DNA of 62,963 bases, taken from Oscillospiraceae bacterium. Its GTDB lineage: Bacteria; Bacillota; Clostridia; Oscillospirales; CAG-272. Shown here in pieces: positions 9,441 to 18,222 of the stretch (its first letter is position 1; the number at the start of each line of letters is the position of its first letter). Made by a program: the position numbers and the translations under genes. The stretch spans positions 1 to 62,963 of the forward strand of contig SVTL01000012.1 of NCBI GenBank assembly GCA_015063795.1. The letters run 5' to 3'. Below the pieces are notes generated by a model. It did not search any database, was not told where the DNA came from, and saw only the letters and a list, made by a program, of their open reading frames with translations.

Positions 9441-9477
9441 CCCGAATGTTCTGTTTTTGGAGCATTCGGGATTTTTG
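9441..9477 (+). terminator. Terminator of yajC
   Basis: CCCGAATGTTC (9441-9451), 8-nt loop, GAGCATTCGGG (9460-9470) with one G-U pair, then ATTTTTG. Confidence 0.88.
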
Positions 9478-9540
9478 CATACTCTTTTCAGGCACCGCAT
9501 AAGCATGAAGTGAAAAAACGTTTGATTGAGGTGCCTTGCC

Positions 9541-9975
9541 ATGAACAAAAAAACTCTGCTCTGCTCGGTGAAAGCGGCCGCCTGCGCGCTTGGATTGGCG
9601 GCTGTTTTGCTTCTTCTCTTTGCCTTTGCCGCCTACAAGCAGGACGACCCCTCTTCCCTGCTCCCGCTCCTTTCCCATCTGATCCGCTTCGGCTGTGCCT
9701 TTCTCTGCGGACTGATCGCCGCAAAGAGCGCGGGGGAAAGCGGGCTTTGGTGCGGACTTCTGTCCGGCTCGCTGTTTTTGACCGCCAACATCCTCCCCGC
9801 CCTTCTCCTCTCAAGAGACGGCAGCGGTCAGGGGCTTCTGCTCACATTCGGTCTTTATCTCGGCATGCTCGCTCTGTCGGCCGTGGGTGGAGCTGTCGGT
9901 GTGAGCGGCGGCAGAAAAACAAACATGCGGAAAACAAAGAGAAGAAGGCCGAATCGTCATCCGGCCTCTTCGTAA
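9541..9975 (+). CDS. Small membrane protein, TIGR04086 family
   Basis: 144-aa protein with four hydrophobic segments (about 10-30, 45-65, 70-90, 100-120) and a basic tail (RKTNMRKTKRRRPNR). Small four-helix proteins of the TIGR04086 type occur beside yajC in Firmicutes and have no known function. The ATG at 9541 follows GAGGTG; an earlier in-frame ATG at 9526 lacks a site. The last 19 bp overlap the convergent CotH gene, and a hairpin formed by GAAGAAGGCCG and CGGCCTCTTC lies in the overlap. Confidence 0.72.
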   Translation: MNKKTLLCSVKAAACALGLAAVLLLLFAFAAYKQDDPSSLLPLLSHLIRFGCAFLCGLIAAKSAGESGLWCGLLSGSLFLTANILPALLLSRDGSGQGLLLTFGLYLGMLALSAVGGAVGVSGGRKTNMRKTKRRRPNRHPASS

Positions 9976-12266
9976 AATTCTCCGTCGGTCATATTCAGCA
10001 CATAGGTGCTGGTGTTTCTCAGATCGGGGATGTACACGCTTTGCAGCAGCTCATCGCCGCGCGAGACATACACCGTTTCGCCGACCTTCAGATTGAAGGG
10101 GGCAAAGATCTGATGGAAGGATTCAAAGTCGGTGTTGTTGTCACAATAGATCTTCAGCGTTTCGCCTGCCTTCACCGTGCGGGCGGGAAGCACGAAGCGC
10201 TTGGGATTCTCCTCAAGATCGGAGAGCATGTAACCGACTGTGGACACATCGTAATCGTTGGGGTTGTAAAGGACCATATAGTCGTTCTCGCTTCCCTCCG
10301 AGGAAATCTCGGTCAGCAGCAGGGGCATATCGTCCACCGGCTCGATGACACAGGAAACGGTGATTTTTTCGTCCTTTTTCGCGGGGGCAACAGTCAACAC
10401 CTCGTCATACACCGCTTCGCCGTTGACCAGCCAATGATCGAAGCGGTATCCCACCGCCACGGTCGGCACAACGCTCAGACCGTATTCGACCAGCTGCTTG
10501 CCGCTGTAAGACTCGCACTCGTAGGTGCCGATGGTGAAGAACACGTTGTCGCTGTCCGCGATGTCCAGCTGATAGGTGCTTCCGCTGACCACGCCCTTAA
10601 ACGCAGACTTCAGCTCGATGACCATGCGGCTCAGACGGCGGCTGGCATTGGACTTCATGGTCTTGATTGCGCTGTCCACATTGCCGAAATTGGTGGCATT
10701 GCGCTCGGCATTTTCGATGTAATAGGTCAGCTCGTTGAGACGGCTCGCATGGATCTCGTCGATGCGGGCAACCCAGTTGCTTTCCGAAAAAGCGCCGTTG
10801 ACCAGCTCCATGCATTTGGTGATGTAGTAATCGCGGCAGTCGGCGCGCTCCATCAGCTTTTGGAACAGCGGACTGCGGCGGCTTGCCGTCTTTGAAAGCA
10901 GGTACGTGTTGAGGATGTTGCCGTCGGCATTGAGCACGTTGTCCACGTCATGGATCAGGAAGCGCCAGCGCCCGTCGAAGACCGTGCCCTCTTTATACTC
11001 CTCATCGGAGGAGCGGTAGTAGCGGTAGGCCTTGTGGTTGTTACTCGGCCAGTCGTTGTTGTTGATGGCCACGTTGACTGCATAGTAGAAGAGATAGTTC
11101 TCCACGTCCACCACTTTGCAGAGGGCGGCGTAGTTTTCCTCAACGGTCAGATCAAGGTTGGAAAACTTCTCATACATGAAGTTGAAATCGTCGTAAGCAT
11201 AGGCGGGCATATCCTCCATGTAGAAGCGCTTGTCGGGCTTGCTTCTTTCCGGTCCGCTGACCTCCTCAAACACGCCGAGGTAAGCGCCGTACCGATCCTC
11301 GAAATACTCCGAGCAATAGGTATCGTTCATCCACATGAAGCCGTAGTAATCGCCGTTGATGTACACCGAAATGGGGACACAGCGGGTGTAATCGGGGAAG
11401 CCCGCGTCTCCCGCCAGCTGCTGATGCAGGGCGTTCTTCATCATCAAAACGCCGTTGTCATTGCCCGAGTTGTGCATGACCATCCGCTTATACTCCACCA
11501 CCAGACGGTTCAGCCCGTCGTTGGAGTAGTCGGTGCCGAAGAAGGTGTATGCCAGCTTATTCTGCTCCGCATCGTAGTCATAGCGGGGCAGAAGCTTGAT
11601 GGACTTCAGCTTTCTCGCGCGCGAATACGCACCGAAGGGGCGGACGCCCAGATCTTGCGAGATCACAGACGTTCCGCTCGGATCCAGCATCTCAAAATGC
11701 ACCTCGCGCTCGGAGATGCTTCCGCGCAGGTTAAAGCCGGCAGGAGAGATGGAGATCACCTCCTTGCCGGGGTTATACTTTTTATAATCGTCACGCAGCT
11801 TACCCTCTACGAGGATACCGTTCTCATAGCCGAACAGCTTATCGGGATCGCAGGTGAGAAAGACAACGGGCGTGTCAAAACGCTGATCCGCATTCTTACC
11901 CACGTAATACGTGGCGATGGCCGGCTCCGACCAGGTCCCGTCGGGATACAGTCCGCGGGCGGTGATGGACGTGCAGGAATCGGCCGCCTTCGCCCTCAGC
12001 TCCACCGCCATCTTATACCGACGGGACTTCTCGGTGGGCAATTCGCCGGTGACCGTGTAGAAAATGCGCTCGGCACCGGGGCAGGTGATCTCCACCTCGA
12101 TTGTTTCGGTATAGATGCCGCTGGGATGGGAGAAGGTGATCTCGCCGCTTTGCGTCTCCACGAACACAGGCTCCTCGCTCTCATGCGGAGTGTACAGATA
12201 GCTCACCGCGCAGATGCCGAGCAGCGTCAGAGACAAAATCAGCAGCGTTACGCCTTTTTTGATCAT
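9957..12266 (-). CDS. Secreted/anchored CotH kinase-domain protein with lamin-tail domain
   Basis: 769 aa. An N-terminal membrane anchor or signal (about 5-26) is followed by a chitobiase-C/FN3-like domain (about 42-125), a CotH kinase-like domain (about 130-550, with YINGDYYGFMWMNDTY and WRFLIHDVDNVLN, the place of the CotH catalytic Asp), a short beta domain ending DHWLVNGEAV, and a C-terminal lamin-tail domain (about 650-760). CotH in Bacillus is an atypical protein kinase of the spore coat. Here it is the third gene of a VTC-DUF4956-CotH operon, an arrangement seen in other Firmicutes whose purpose is unsettled. The domain calls are firm; the function is not. Confidence 0.85.
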   Translation of the reverse strand: MIKKGVTLLILSLTLLGICAVSYLYTPHESEEPVFVETQSGEITFSHPSGIYTETIEVEITCPGAERIFYTVTGELPTEKSRRYKMAVELRAKAADSCTSITARGLYPDGTWSEPAIATYYVGKNADQRFDTPVVFLTCDPDKLFGYENGILVEGKLRDDYKKYNPGKEVISISPAGFNLRGSISEREVHFEMLDPSGTSVISQDLGVRPFGAYSRARKLKSIKLLPRYDYDAEQNKLAYTFFGTDYSNDGLNRLVVEYKRMVMHNSGNDNGVLMMKNALHQQLAGDAGFPDYTRCVPISVYINGDYYGFMWMNDTYCSEYFEDRYGAYLGVFEEVSGPERSKPDKRFYMEDMPAYAYDDFNFMYEKFSNLDLTVEENYAALCKVVDVENYLFYYAVNVAINNNDWPSNNHKAYRYYRSSDEEYKEGTVFDGRWRFLIHDVDNVLNADGNILNTYLLSKTASRRSPLFQKLMERADCRDYYITKCMELVNGAFSESNWVARIDEIHASRLNELTYYIENAERNATNFGNVDSAIKTMKSNASRRLSRMVIELKSAFKGVVSGSTYQLDIADSDNVFFTIGTYECESYSGKQLVEYGLSVVPTVAVGYRFDHWLVNGEAVYDEVLTVAPAKKDEKITVSCVIEPVDDMPLLLTEISSEGSENDYMVLYNPNDYDVSTVGYMLSDLEENPKRFVLPARTVKAGETLKIYCDNNTDFESFHQIFAPFNLKVGETVYVSRGDELLQSVYIPDLRNTSTYVLNMTDGEFYEEAG

Positions 12267-12327
12267 GGGGCTAAGCCTCCGTTTTTCTTACAGGTAACAG
12301 GTTTGGGGAGTGAAAAAAGCGAGACTC

Positions 12328-12990
12328 TTACAGATCGCCCGTGAACTCCACCAAAAGAGCGCTCTTCACGCCGTCGATGGCGCTCAGCTCCTCAACGGCC
12401 CCGGACTTCTTGCCGAGACGGACCTGCAGCGTCAGCTCGGTTTCGCCCTTGGTCTTGATCTTGTTTTTCAGCTTGCCGCGAAGAGCCTTGGTCTTCTGCT
12501 CCACGGCCTCAGCCGCCTTGTCTTCATATTTGATCACCAGCAGGTAACGGCCCTTCAGACCCTTCAGAAGACCGCTCAGCACATAAATGACCGCGATGAA
12601 CAGCGAGCCGATGATGGCAAACTGATAGAGCCCTGCGCCGCAGGTCAGGCCCGCCGCAATGCCCCAGAACAGGAAGCCCACATCCAAAGGATCCTTGATG
12701 GCGGCGCGGAAACGGACGATGGACAGCGCACCCACCATACCCAGCGAGAGAACGATGTTGGAGGAGATGGTCATGATGATGAAGGTGGTGACCAGCGTGA
12801 CGAGGATCAGAAGGGTGTTGAAATTCTCGGAATAGCAGGCGCCGCGGTAGAAGAGACGGTACATGGCGTAGATCAGCAGCGCGCAGAGCAGCGAAAAGGT
12901 CATACAGACGATGATGTACTGCGGAGACAGCTCCAGCAGCAGATCGGACTGGGCAAGACTTTCCTTAAACGTATCGATCAATGTTTTCAT
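12328..12990 (-). CDS. DUF4956 membrane protein
   Basis: 220 aa. Three to four membrane helices in the first two thirds (about 25-47, 58-85, 100-145), including GMVGALSIVRFRAAIKDPLDVGFLFWGIAAG, the diagnostic DUF4956 stretch, then a soluble C-terminal ferredoxin-like domain (about 150-220). The start ATG overlaps the stop of the VTC gene (ATGA), showing tight coupling. DUF4956 proteins are regularly found with VTC and CotH genes; a role in polyphosphate synthesis or its transfer across the membrane is an inference from that context. Confidence 0.88.
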   Translation of the reverse strand: MKTLIDTFKESLAQSDLLLELSPQYIIVCMTFSLLCALLIYAMYRLFYRGACYSENFNTLLILVTLVTTFIIMTISSNIVLSLGMVGALSIVRFRAAIKDPLDVGFLFWGIAAGLTCGAGLYQFAIIGSLFIAVIYVLSGLLKGLKGRYLLVIKYEDKAAEAVEQKTKALRGKLKNKIKTKGETELTLQVRLGKKSGAVEELSAIDGVKSALLVEFTGDL

Positions 12991-13757
12991 AATGCTTCAC
13001 CTTTGTCTATAGAATTTGGTAAGATCCGGATGTGTCTGTCATCGAGGTAATCGGTGCAGAGGACAAATTTGGACGCCGCCACCGGAACCGAACGGCACTG
13101 CAGAAGATCGGCGATATAGCGCGGAAGATGCGTGTCGTACTTGATCTCTAAAATGGTGTCATCCTGCGGGAAAACAAGCCGTTCGTCCGCCTCCGCGAAC
13201 AGATCGAGGGTGTTGATCGGAACCGACAGCTTGCGGTCGAAGGTGATGCGCGTGGTGGACAGCGGATGGACATAGGCCTCACGGATGTAATTGACGATCA
13301 CCGAGGGTGCCAGTCCGTTGGCACGCATCAGCGCCACCGTCTCCCTCGCCAGCGGATGGTCGATGGCCGAAAGCGCTTCGGTCTCGCCGCGGAGCATCTG
13401 TTCATACACCGTTCGGTCGATCCGCACGCTTCTCTTGCAGATCTTGCCGCGGTTCTTCTCCTTGCACTCCAGACGGATGAAGGCATCGCTTCCGTTGTAG
13501 ATGCGTATGCGGTACTTTTTGCGGTCGGGGGCGCCGGCCAGCTTTTCATACAGCGCCGAGCGCTGCAGATCGTCGAAGTACAGGCTGGAGATGCGATAGC
13601 CCTCCTCCCCCATGTTGGAATCGGGGGCAAGGACCGCCGCGATCCGCGCTGAGAGGATGCGGTACTCCTCCTCAGTCAGACGGAGCTTGATCTCATTGCG
13701 ATATTTTTTTGCCGCCATGGTCGGGTCATCACCGCCTTTGCTCGATGTTTGCGGCAT
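12987..13757 (-). CDS. VTC-domain (polyphosphate polymerase-like) protein
   Basis: 256-aa cytosolic protein with the triphosphate-tunnel layout of the yeast Vtc4 catalytic core: YRNEIKLRL near the N-terminus, SSLYFDD, KYRIRIY, IRLECKEK, a second basic strand RITFDRKLS and the acidic strand DTILEIKYD. These alternate Arg/Lys and Glu residues that bind triphosphate and metal. The first ATG has a strong AAAGGGG site; a second in-frame ATG (13716-13718) would begin directly at MAAKKYRNE and is also possible. First gene of the three-gene cassette. Polymerase activity has not been shown for most bacterial members. Confidence 0.87.
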   Translation of the reverse strand: MPQTSSKGGDDPTMAAKKYRNEIKLRLTEEEYRILSARIAAVLAPDSNMGEEGYRISSLYFDDLQRSALYEKLAGAPDRKKYRIRIYNGSDAFIRLECKEKNRGKICKRSVRIDRTVYEQMLRGETEALSAIDHPLARETVALMRANGLAPSVIVNYIREAYVHPLSTTRITFDRKLSVPINTLDLFAEADERLVFPQDDTILEIKYDTHLPRYIADLLQCRSVPVAASKFVLCTDYLDDRHIRILPNSIDKGEAL

Positions 13758-13934
13758 CGTTTATCCCCTTTATTTTAGCATATTTCCACGTCCTTGAAAA
13801 GGACTTTTTTTGCTTTTTTCATTTTTTCATCGTTTTCATGTTTTTTGTTTTTTCTTTTTGTATACTTTCGCCAAAAAAATGATCGTAAATTCTTAATTTT
13901 TCGCCCCTTTCGCAAAAAGAAAGACGGTTATACG

Positions 13935-13965
13935 GATCAAAAAAGACCGCCCGCAGGCGGCCTTT
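13935..13965 (-). terminator. Terminator after the lipoprotein gene
   Basis: On the minus strand GGCCGCC, loop TGCG, GGCGGTC, then six T residues. It separates the ruvX-lipoprotein transcript from the VTC operon. The remaining ~180 bp up to 13758 are AT-rich with no gene seen. Confidence 0.9.
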
Positions 13966-13980
13966 ATGCGTTTTGCAAGC

Positions 13981-15714
13981 TTATTCCAGCACGTAAAGAC
14001 GGTTGTTGTCGGTGAACACGAAGCGTCCGCCGTGCATCGACACACTGCCTGCCCTCCGTTCGAGGCGGAAGAGGTGATAGACAGGCTCGGCGTTTTCCTT
14101 GGTCAGATCGAGCGTATAAACAGACCAGATCTGCTCGAAGATGCCGTCATTGTTTTCGTCGATGCTTTTCGCCTCATCGTACACACCGAGAAGCGATCCT
14201 GAGGTAAAAACAGTGCTGTATTGCGTATAGTGATCCAGCTTGAACAGCGGCGTTAACTTCGACGGCTCGTCCAGCTCCACCGCGGCGATGACCGTCACAT
14301 CCTCTCTTGTGCCGTTGGCCCTATCGTATTCAAAATACCGTCCGTAGGCCACGCCGTCTGCGACGGTATGCACATAGAAGCACTCATCGCGGTAATAGAC
14401 ATTCTCGCCCGTCCGCACGTTGTAGAAGCCGGTGGCGATCACCCACTCATAGCCGCTGACGGTGTACATCACCGTGTCCTCGTTCACAAAGTAGTACGAG
14501 GTCGGGGCCTCGTTCTGGAAGCCTACATCGGTGCCGTCGTCGATGGCTCTGCAGATCAGCTTTCGGCCTCCGCTTTGGCCGTTGATCAAATAAAGTCCCT
14601 CTTTCTCCCGCTCCAGACGGTAAGAAATGCCGTCGATGACCGCCTCCTGCTCGCCCGCATAGCCGGGACGGTAATCCTCCTGCGGAAGGGAGGTGAGGCT
14701 TTTGGACACAAAAACGCCGTCAGTCGGAAGCGGTTCTTCGATCAGCCTGTACTGATGCTCGCCGTTCACATAACAGCCGAAGAGAATGCGAAGCATTCCG
14801 TCTTTCACATCGCCCCACATAACCTGGCTCATGCGCTCGCCTGCATCCTCACAGGTCCAGGCAGCATCGGACAGCTTACCGCTCTCCCAATCGAGGAAAA
14901 AGATCTTGAGATCGGAGGTGGTGCGCACATCCTTCTGATTGTCGGGCTCGGAGAGAGAAATGGTCTCGTTGAAGGCCAGCACCGCCGCCGTTTTTTCATC
15001 GATCTCGATCAGCGACAGGCGGTTGTTGGCGGCAAAATGGTAGCCCCGCTCCTGAAGCTGCTTGTCAAGCTCGATCTCGCGCCACGTTCCCTCGCCGTTG
15101 TACTGCGGCAGTCCGGACGCCGATGCGCGGTAGGTAGCGCCGAACAGCTTGTCCGCGGCAAAGACGGCATCGGCCTCGGCATAGGAAGGCGTTCGGAAGG
15201 AGGAGGCATCCAGAATCCGCAGACTCAGCGGGTGATAGACCTCTTCCACTCTCTGATACGGTGCCTTCTCACTCATGATCAGCGTCCGCTCCTCAAAGGC
15301 ATACAACAGGATCACATCAAAGCTGCCGTCCTCGTAGATGGGCGCGCTGATGTGCCACGTGGGATGGATGGTGTGGTGTTTTTCGCCCAGCACGTGGTCA
15401 TAGGTGTTGGTATACAGCTTCTTCACCGAGGCAACCTTTTTCTCAGGCTTGACCAGCTCCGCATAGCGGCCGATCAGCTCCGTGTAGTCCGCATAGCCCT
15501 GCAGCTGAGGCAGGTACTCCGCCGACGGATCGACAGGCTCGGGAGTAGCGGTTGATTCGGGCGGTTCGGTCGTCTCGGGGGACGCAGTCGTCAGCAGCGG
15601 ATCGCTCTCAACAGATGCATACGGATCAGTCTCGGGCGGCAAGGGCTGCCCGTTGCAGGCAGGCAGCAGCAAAAGCGTCAGCAGCAGGCAGACGGCGGTC
15701 AGTTTCTTGGTCAC
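13981..15714 (-). CDS. Lipoprotein of unknown function
   Basis: 577 aa starting at a GTG (15712-15714) with AAGGAGG 7 nt upstream. The N-terminus is a clear lipoprotein signal (TKKLTAVCLLLTLLLLPAC, cysteine at about 20), followed by a Pro/Thr/Glu linker (about 25-55). The rest is a soluble region rich in short beta strands with repeated D/W/Y-containing turns, which could be a propeller, but I recognise no family. The longer open frame upstream would overlap ruvX and is not used. Last gene after ruvX, closed by a terminator. Confidence 0.75.
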   Translation of the reverse strand: MTKKLTAVCLLLTLLLLPACNGQPLPPETDPYASVESDPLLTTASPETTEPPESTATPEPVDPSAEYLPQLQGYADYTELIGRYAELVKPEKKVASVKKLYTNTYDHVLGEKHHTIHPTWHISAPIYEDGSFDVILLYAFEERTLIMSEKAPYQRVEEVYHPLSLRILDASSFRTPSYAEADAVFAADKLFGATYRASASGLPQYNGEGTWREIELDKQLQERGYHFAANNRLSLIEIDEKTAAVLAFNETISLSEPDNQKDVRTTSDLKIFFLDWESGKLSDAAWTCEDAGERMSQVMWGDVKDGMLRILFGCYVNGEHQYRLIEEPLPTDGVFVSKSLTSLPQEDYRPGYAGEQEAVIDGISYRLEREKEGLYLINGQSGGRKLICRAIDDGTDVGFQNEAPTSYYFVNEDTVMYTVSGYEWVIATGFYNVRTGENVYYRDECFYVHTVADGVAYGRYFEYDRANGTREDVTVIAAVELDEPSKLTPLFKLDHYTQYSTVFTSGSLLGVYDEAKSIDENNDGIFEQIWSVYTLDLTKENAEPVYHLFRLERRAGSVSMHGGRFVFTDNNRLYVLE

Positions 15715-15761
15715 GGTCGATTCCTCCTTGTCGGTTTTCTCGGTCTCTTCGGATGGCGGTC

Positions 15762-16178
15762 TTACCTGTGTTTTTTCGAATCGAGATAGTTCTGCAGGAT
15801 GATCTCGGCGCTGAGCGTGTCGATGGTCTCCTTGCGCTTCTTCCCGCGGGTGTTGGTGATGTTCAGAATGGTGTGGGCGGCCATGGTGGTGCACCGCTCG
15901 TCAAAAAGTACGACGGGGATGGCGGTTCTCTCCTCGATCAGCGCCTTCAGCTCCTTGGCGCTGTCCGAACGAAAGCCCTCGCTTCCGTCCATGTTGATGG
16001 GGTTGCCCAGCACGATCCCGCCCACGCCCTGCTCTTCGGCCATGCGGACGATCTCCTCGGCCAATTTGACGTTGTATCCGATCTTCAGCGTGCAGACGCC
16101 GCTGGCCAGAAAGCCGTTCACATCGCTCATGGCGATGCCCGTCCGCACGTCTCCGTAATCAATGCCCATGTATTTCAT
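15762..16178 (-). CDS. ruvX: Putative pre-16S rRNA nuclease / Holliday junction resolvase YqgF
   Basis: 138-aa RNase H-fold protein: MGIDYGDVRTGIAMSD (first catalytic Asp), GIVLGNPINMDGSEG, then VVLFDERCTTMAAH (catalytic Glu/Arg) and the final Asp region KKRKETIDTLSAEIILQNYL. YqgF is implicated in 16S rRNA 5' maturation. Starting at the ATG 16176-16178 gives the normal N-terminus and AGGAG is 9 nt away; this ATG overlaps the stop of the upstream hydrolase gene (ATGA). Confidence 0.92.
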   Translation of the reverse strand: MKYMGIDYGDVRTGIAMSDVNGFLASGVCTLKIGYNVKLAEEIVRMAEEQGVGGIVLGNPINMDGSEGFRSDSAKELKALIEERTAIPVVLFDERCTTMAAHTILNITNTRGKKRKETIDTLSAEIILQNYLDSKKHR

Positions 16179-17149
16179 ATGCCGTTTCTCCTGCATTCCA
16201 CAACGCCATCGACAACCTTCCGGACAAAGGTCAGCACATCGCTGTACACCGTTTCGCGGTCGGTCTCATCGAAGAGGTTGTGACGGTCGTTTTCATACAG
16301 CTTCATGTCCAGAACGTTGATCTCCGCATCCTCCAGCATGGCATAGACCTCTTTTACCCCCTCGCCTCTTCTTCCGATCGGATCGTCCTTGCCCGAGATC
16401 AGCAAAATCGGCAGGCTTTGGGGCACTTCGCTTGCCCAATCCTCCGCATTCACCTCACGGATCAGCGTGAACAGGTCGCGGTAGGCAGCCACCGTAAAGG
16501 GCTCCGCCCCCACCGACAGCGCCTCCTTGTCCTTGCGGATGGCCTCGTCCTTGGTCAGCCAGGCAAACACGCCCTCTTCTTTTGGAAAAGCATCGTTGTT
16601 GTGTCCGAACGCCGCCAGCTCCAGCTTCAGCGAACGGTGGCGCTTGCCCTTGAACAGTGCCAGCAGCTTGGCGGCGGTCAGCGCCTTTCCGACGGCAGGC
16701 TGTCTGCCCATGGTCCCGCAGAGGATACAGCCGTCGATGTCCTGCCCATGCTCGGTGATGTAGCGGCGGAGCAGGAGACTGCCCAGGCTGTGCCCGAACA
16801 TGACATAGGGCAGGAAGCGGTATTTCTTTCTCATCAACATGCGGAGCGAATCGATGTCGCCCAGCAGGCACTCCAGCCCGTTGTCCTCGCCGAAGAAGCC
16901 TAAATCGTCCTGCTCTTTCGCGCTCCCGCCGTGGCCGAGCTGGTCATGAACGCAGACCACAAGCCCTTGCGAGGCAAAAAAGCGCGCCGCCTCGTCGTAT
17001 CGGCTCTTGTCCTCTCCCATACCGTGAACGATCTGCAAAATCGCAAAGGGATTGCACGCAGGCGTATACAGCGCATAGGAAATGGTATGGCGGTCGTCTT
17101 TGGAGGGGAATTCACCCTGTTCGACGCGGATGCTCTTGTTTTGTTCCAT
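16175..17149 (-). CDS. Alpha/beta hydrolase, lysophospholipase / monoglyceride lipase type
   Basis: 324 aa. The order of motifs is typical: AILQIVHGMGEDKSRYDE (oxyanion HG), VCVHDQLGHGGSA, the nucleophile elbow MFGHSLGS (GxSxG, about 120), LPILLISGKDDPIG (Asp) and NDRHNLFDE (His). This is the PldB-like serine hydrolase family (Hydrolase_4); the lipid substrate is not known. The start at 17149 follows AAAGGAGAAG. It overlaps ruvX by 4 bp, so both are in one operon. Confidence 0.88.
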   Translation of the reverse strand: MEQNKSIRVEQGEFPSKDDRHTISYALYTPACNPFAILQIVHGMGEDKSRYDEAARFFASQGLVVCVHDQLGHGGSAKEQDDLGFFGEDNGLECLLGDIDSLRMLMRKKYRFLPYVMFGHSLGSLLLRRYITEHGQDIDGCILCGTMGRQPAVGKALTAAKLLALFKGKRHRSLKLELAAFGHNNDAFPKEEGVFAWLTKDEAIRKDKEALSVGAEPFTVAAYRDLFTLIREVNAEDWASEVPQSLPILLISGKDDPIGRRGEGVKEVYAMLEDAEINVLDMKLYENDRHNLFDETDRETVYSDVLTFVRKVVDGVVECRRNGI

Positions 17150-17239
17150 CTTGTTTTCTTCTCCTTTTCCTTTGGGGTTATGCCGCGGATGCAAAAAGCC
17201 GGCCTTCTTTTGGTGAAAAAAAGCCGACTTTTGTTGGTA

Positions 17240-18178
17240 TCATATCCGCAGAGGCAGGCCGTGGCGGTCGGCAAAAGCGGCAAGATCCGCGCGCGTGGGC
17301 AGAGACGGAATGGCGCCCTCCCCCGAAACGGTCAGCGCCGCCGCCGCATTGGCAAATTCACAGGCACGCTTGATGTCGCCCGTGTTCAGGTATTCCACAC
17401 TCAGCGCGGCCATAAACGCATCGCCCGCTCCGGTATGGTCAATCTCCTTCACATCGTAGGAGGGAACGACGGTGTAATACTTGCCGTCGTAGATAAACGA
17501 GCCTCGGTCGCCCAGCTTCAGCACATAATACTCAGCCTTCACCATCTGCGAGAGCAGACGGCAGACCTGAAGCGATTTCTCCGAATTGGAGGGGAGAATG
17601 CCGGTGTAGGCATACGCTTCGGCCGCATTGGGCGAAAAGATCTCAACATTTTCCAATCGTTCAAAGGGGAAATCCCGTCTGGCCGGGACAGCATCCACGA
17701 TCACGGGGATCCCCTGCTCACGGGCAAAGGATGTGGCGCTCACGATCAGACTCTCGGGCATCTCCAGCTGCAGAATCACGCCGTCGGGATAAGAGGTAAA
17801 GGCGTTTTCCACGTCCCCCTCGGTGAGAAGCGAATTGGCCGCCGGGTAGATCACCGCCCGCTTGGCCCCGCCCGCATCGCTCATCAGCACCGAAAGTCCG
17901 GTGGGCTGACGGGGATCGGTCTTGAGAAAGCGGGTGTCCACGCCGTTGTCTTCAAAGATCTTGCGAACCCGCTCACCGTTCATATCCCGTCCCACACGGG
18001 TGCACAAAACAGCATCCGCCCCCAGCCTTGCGGCCGCTACGGCAACGCTTGCGCCCTTACCGCCGGGCAGAAATTTGAAGGAATGTCCGGTCACGGTCTG
18101 GCCGTTTCCGGGCAGGTATTCAAAGGACATGGTCAGGTCCACACCGGCCGCGCCGATGGCAAGGATCCGTTTTTGCAT
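17240..18178 (-). CDS. PfkB-family sugar kinase, ribokinase-like
   Basis: 312 aa. Both PfkB signatures are visible: FLPGGKGASVAVAAARLGA (about 36-54) and DHTGAGDAFMAAL (about 250-262; the Asp of GAGD is the catalytic base). The length and GGKGAS motif are typical of ribokinase. No ribose transporter or rbsD is nearby, so the sugar is unproven. It sits between purM and the lipase-like gene on the same strand with 44 and 90 bp gaps. Confidence 0.85.
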   Translation of the reverse strand: MQKRILAIGAAGVDLTMSFEYLPGNGQTVTGHSFKFLPGGKGASVAVAAARLGADAVLCTRVGRDMNGERVRKIFEDNGVDTRFLKTDPRQPTGLSVLMSDAGGAKRAVIYPAANSLLTEGDVENAFTSYPDGVILQLEMPESLIVSATSFAREQGIPVIVDAVPARRDFPFERLENVEIFSPNAAEAYAYTGILPSNSEKSLQVCRLLSQMVKAEYYVLKLGDRGSFIYDGKYYTVVPSYDVKEIDHTGAGDAFMAALSVEYLNTGDIKRACEFANAAAALTVSGEGAIPSLPTRADLAAFADRHGLPLRI

Positions 18179-18222
18179 ACCGCTTCACCCTTTCCGCGCT
18201 GATATGGGATTCTTCTTTCCGA

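Noticed and set aside
13788-13808. Hairpin GTCCTT-GAA-AAGGAC followed by T run on the plus strand
   Set aside because: No plus-strand gene ends there; the nearest gene starts in the opposite direction. Probably chance or the end of an unseen small RNA.
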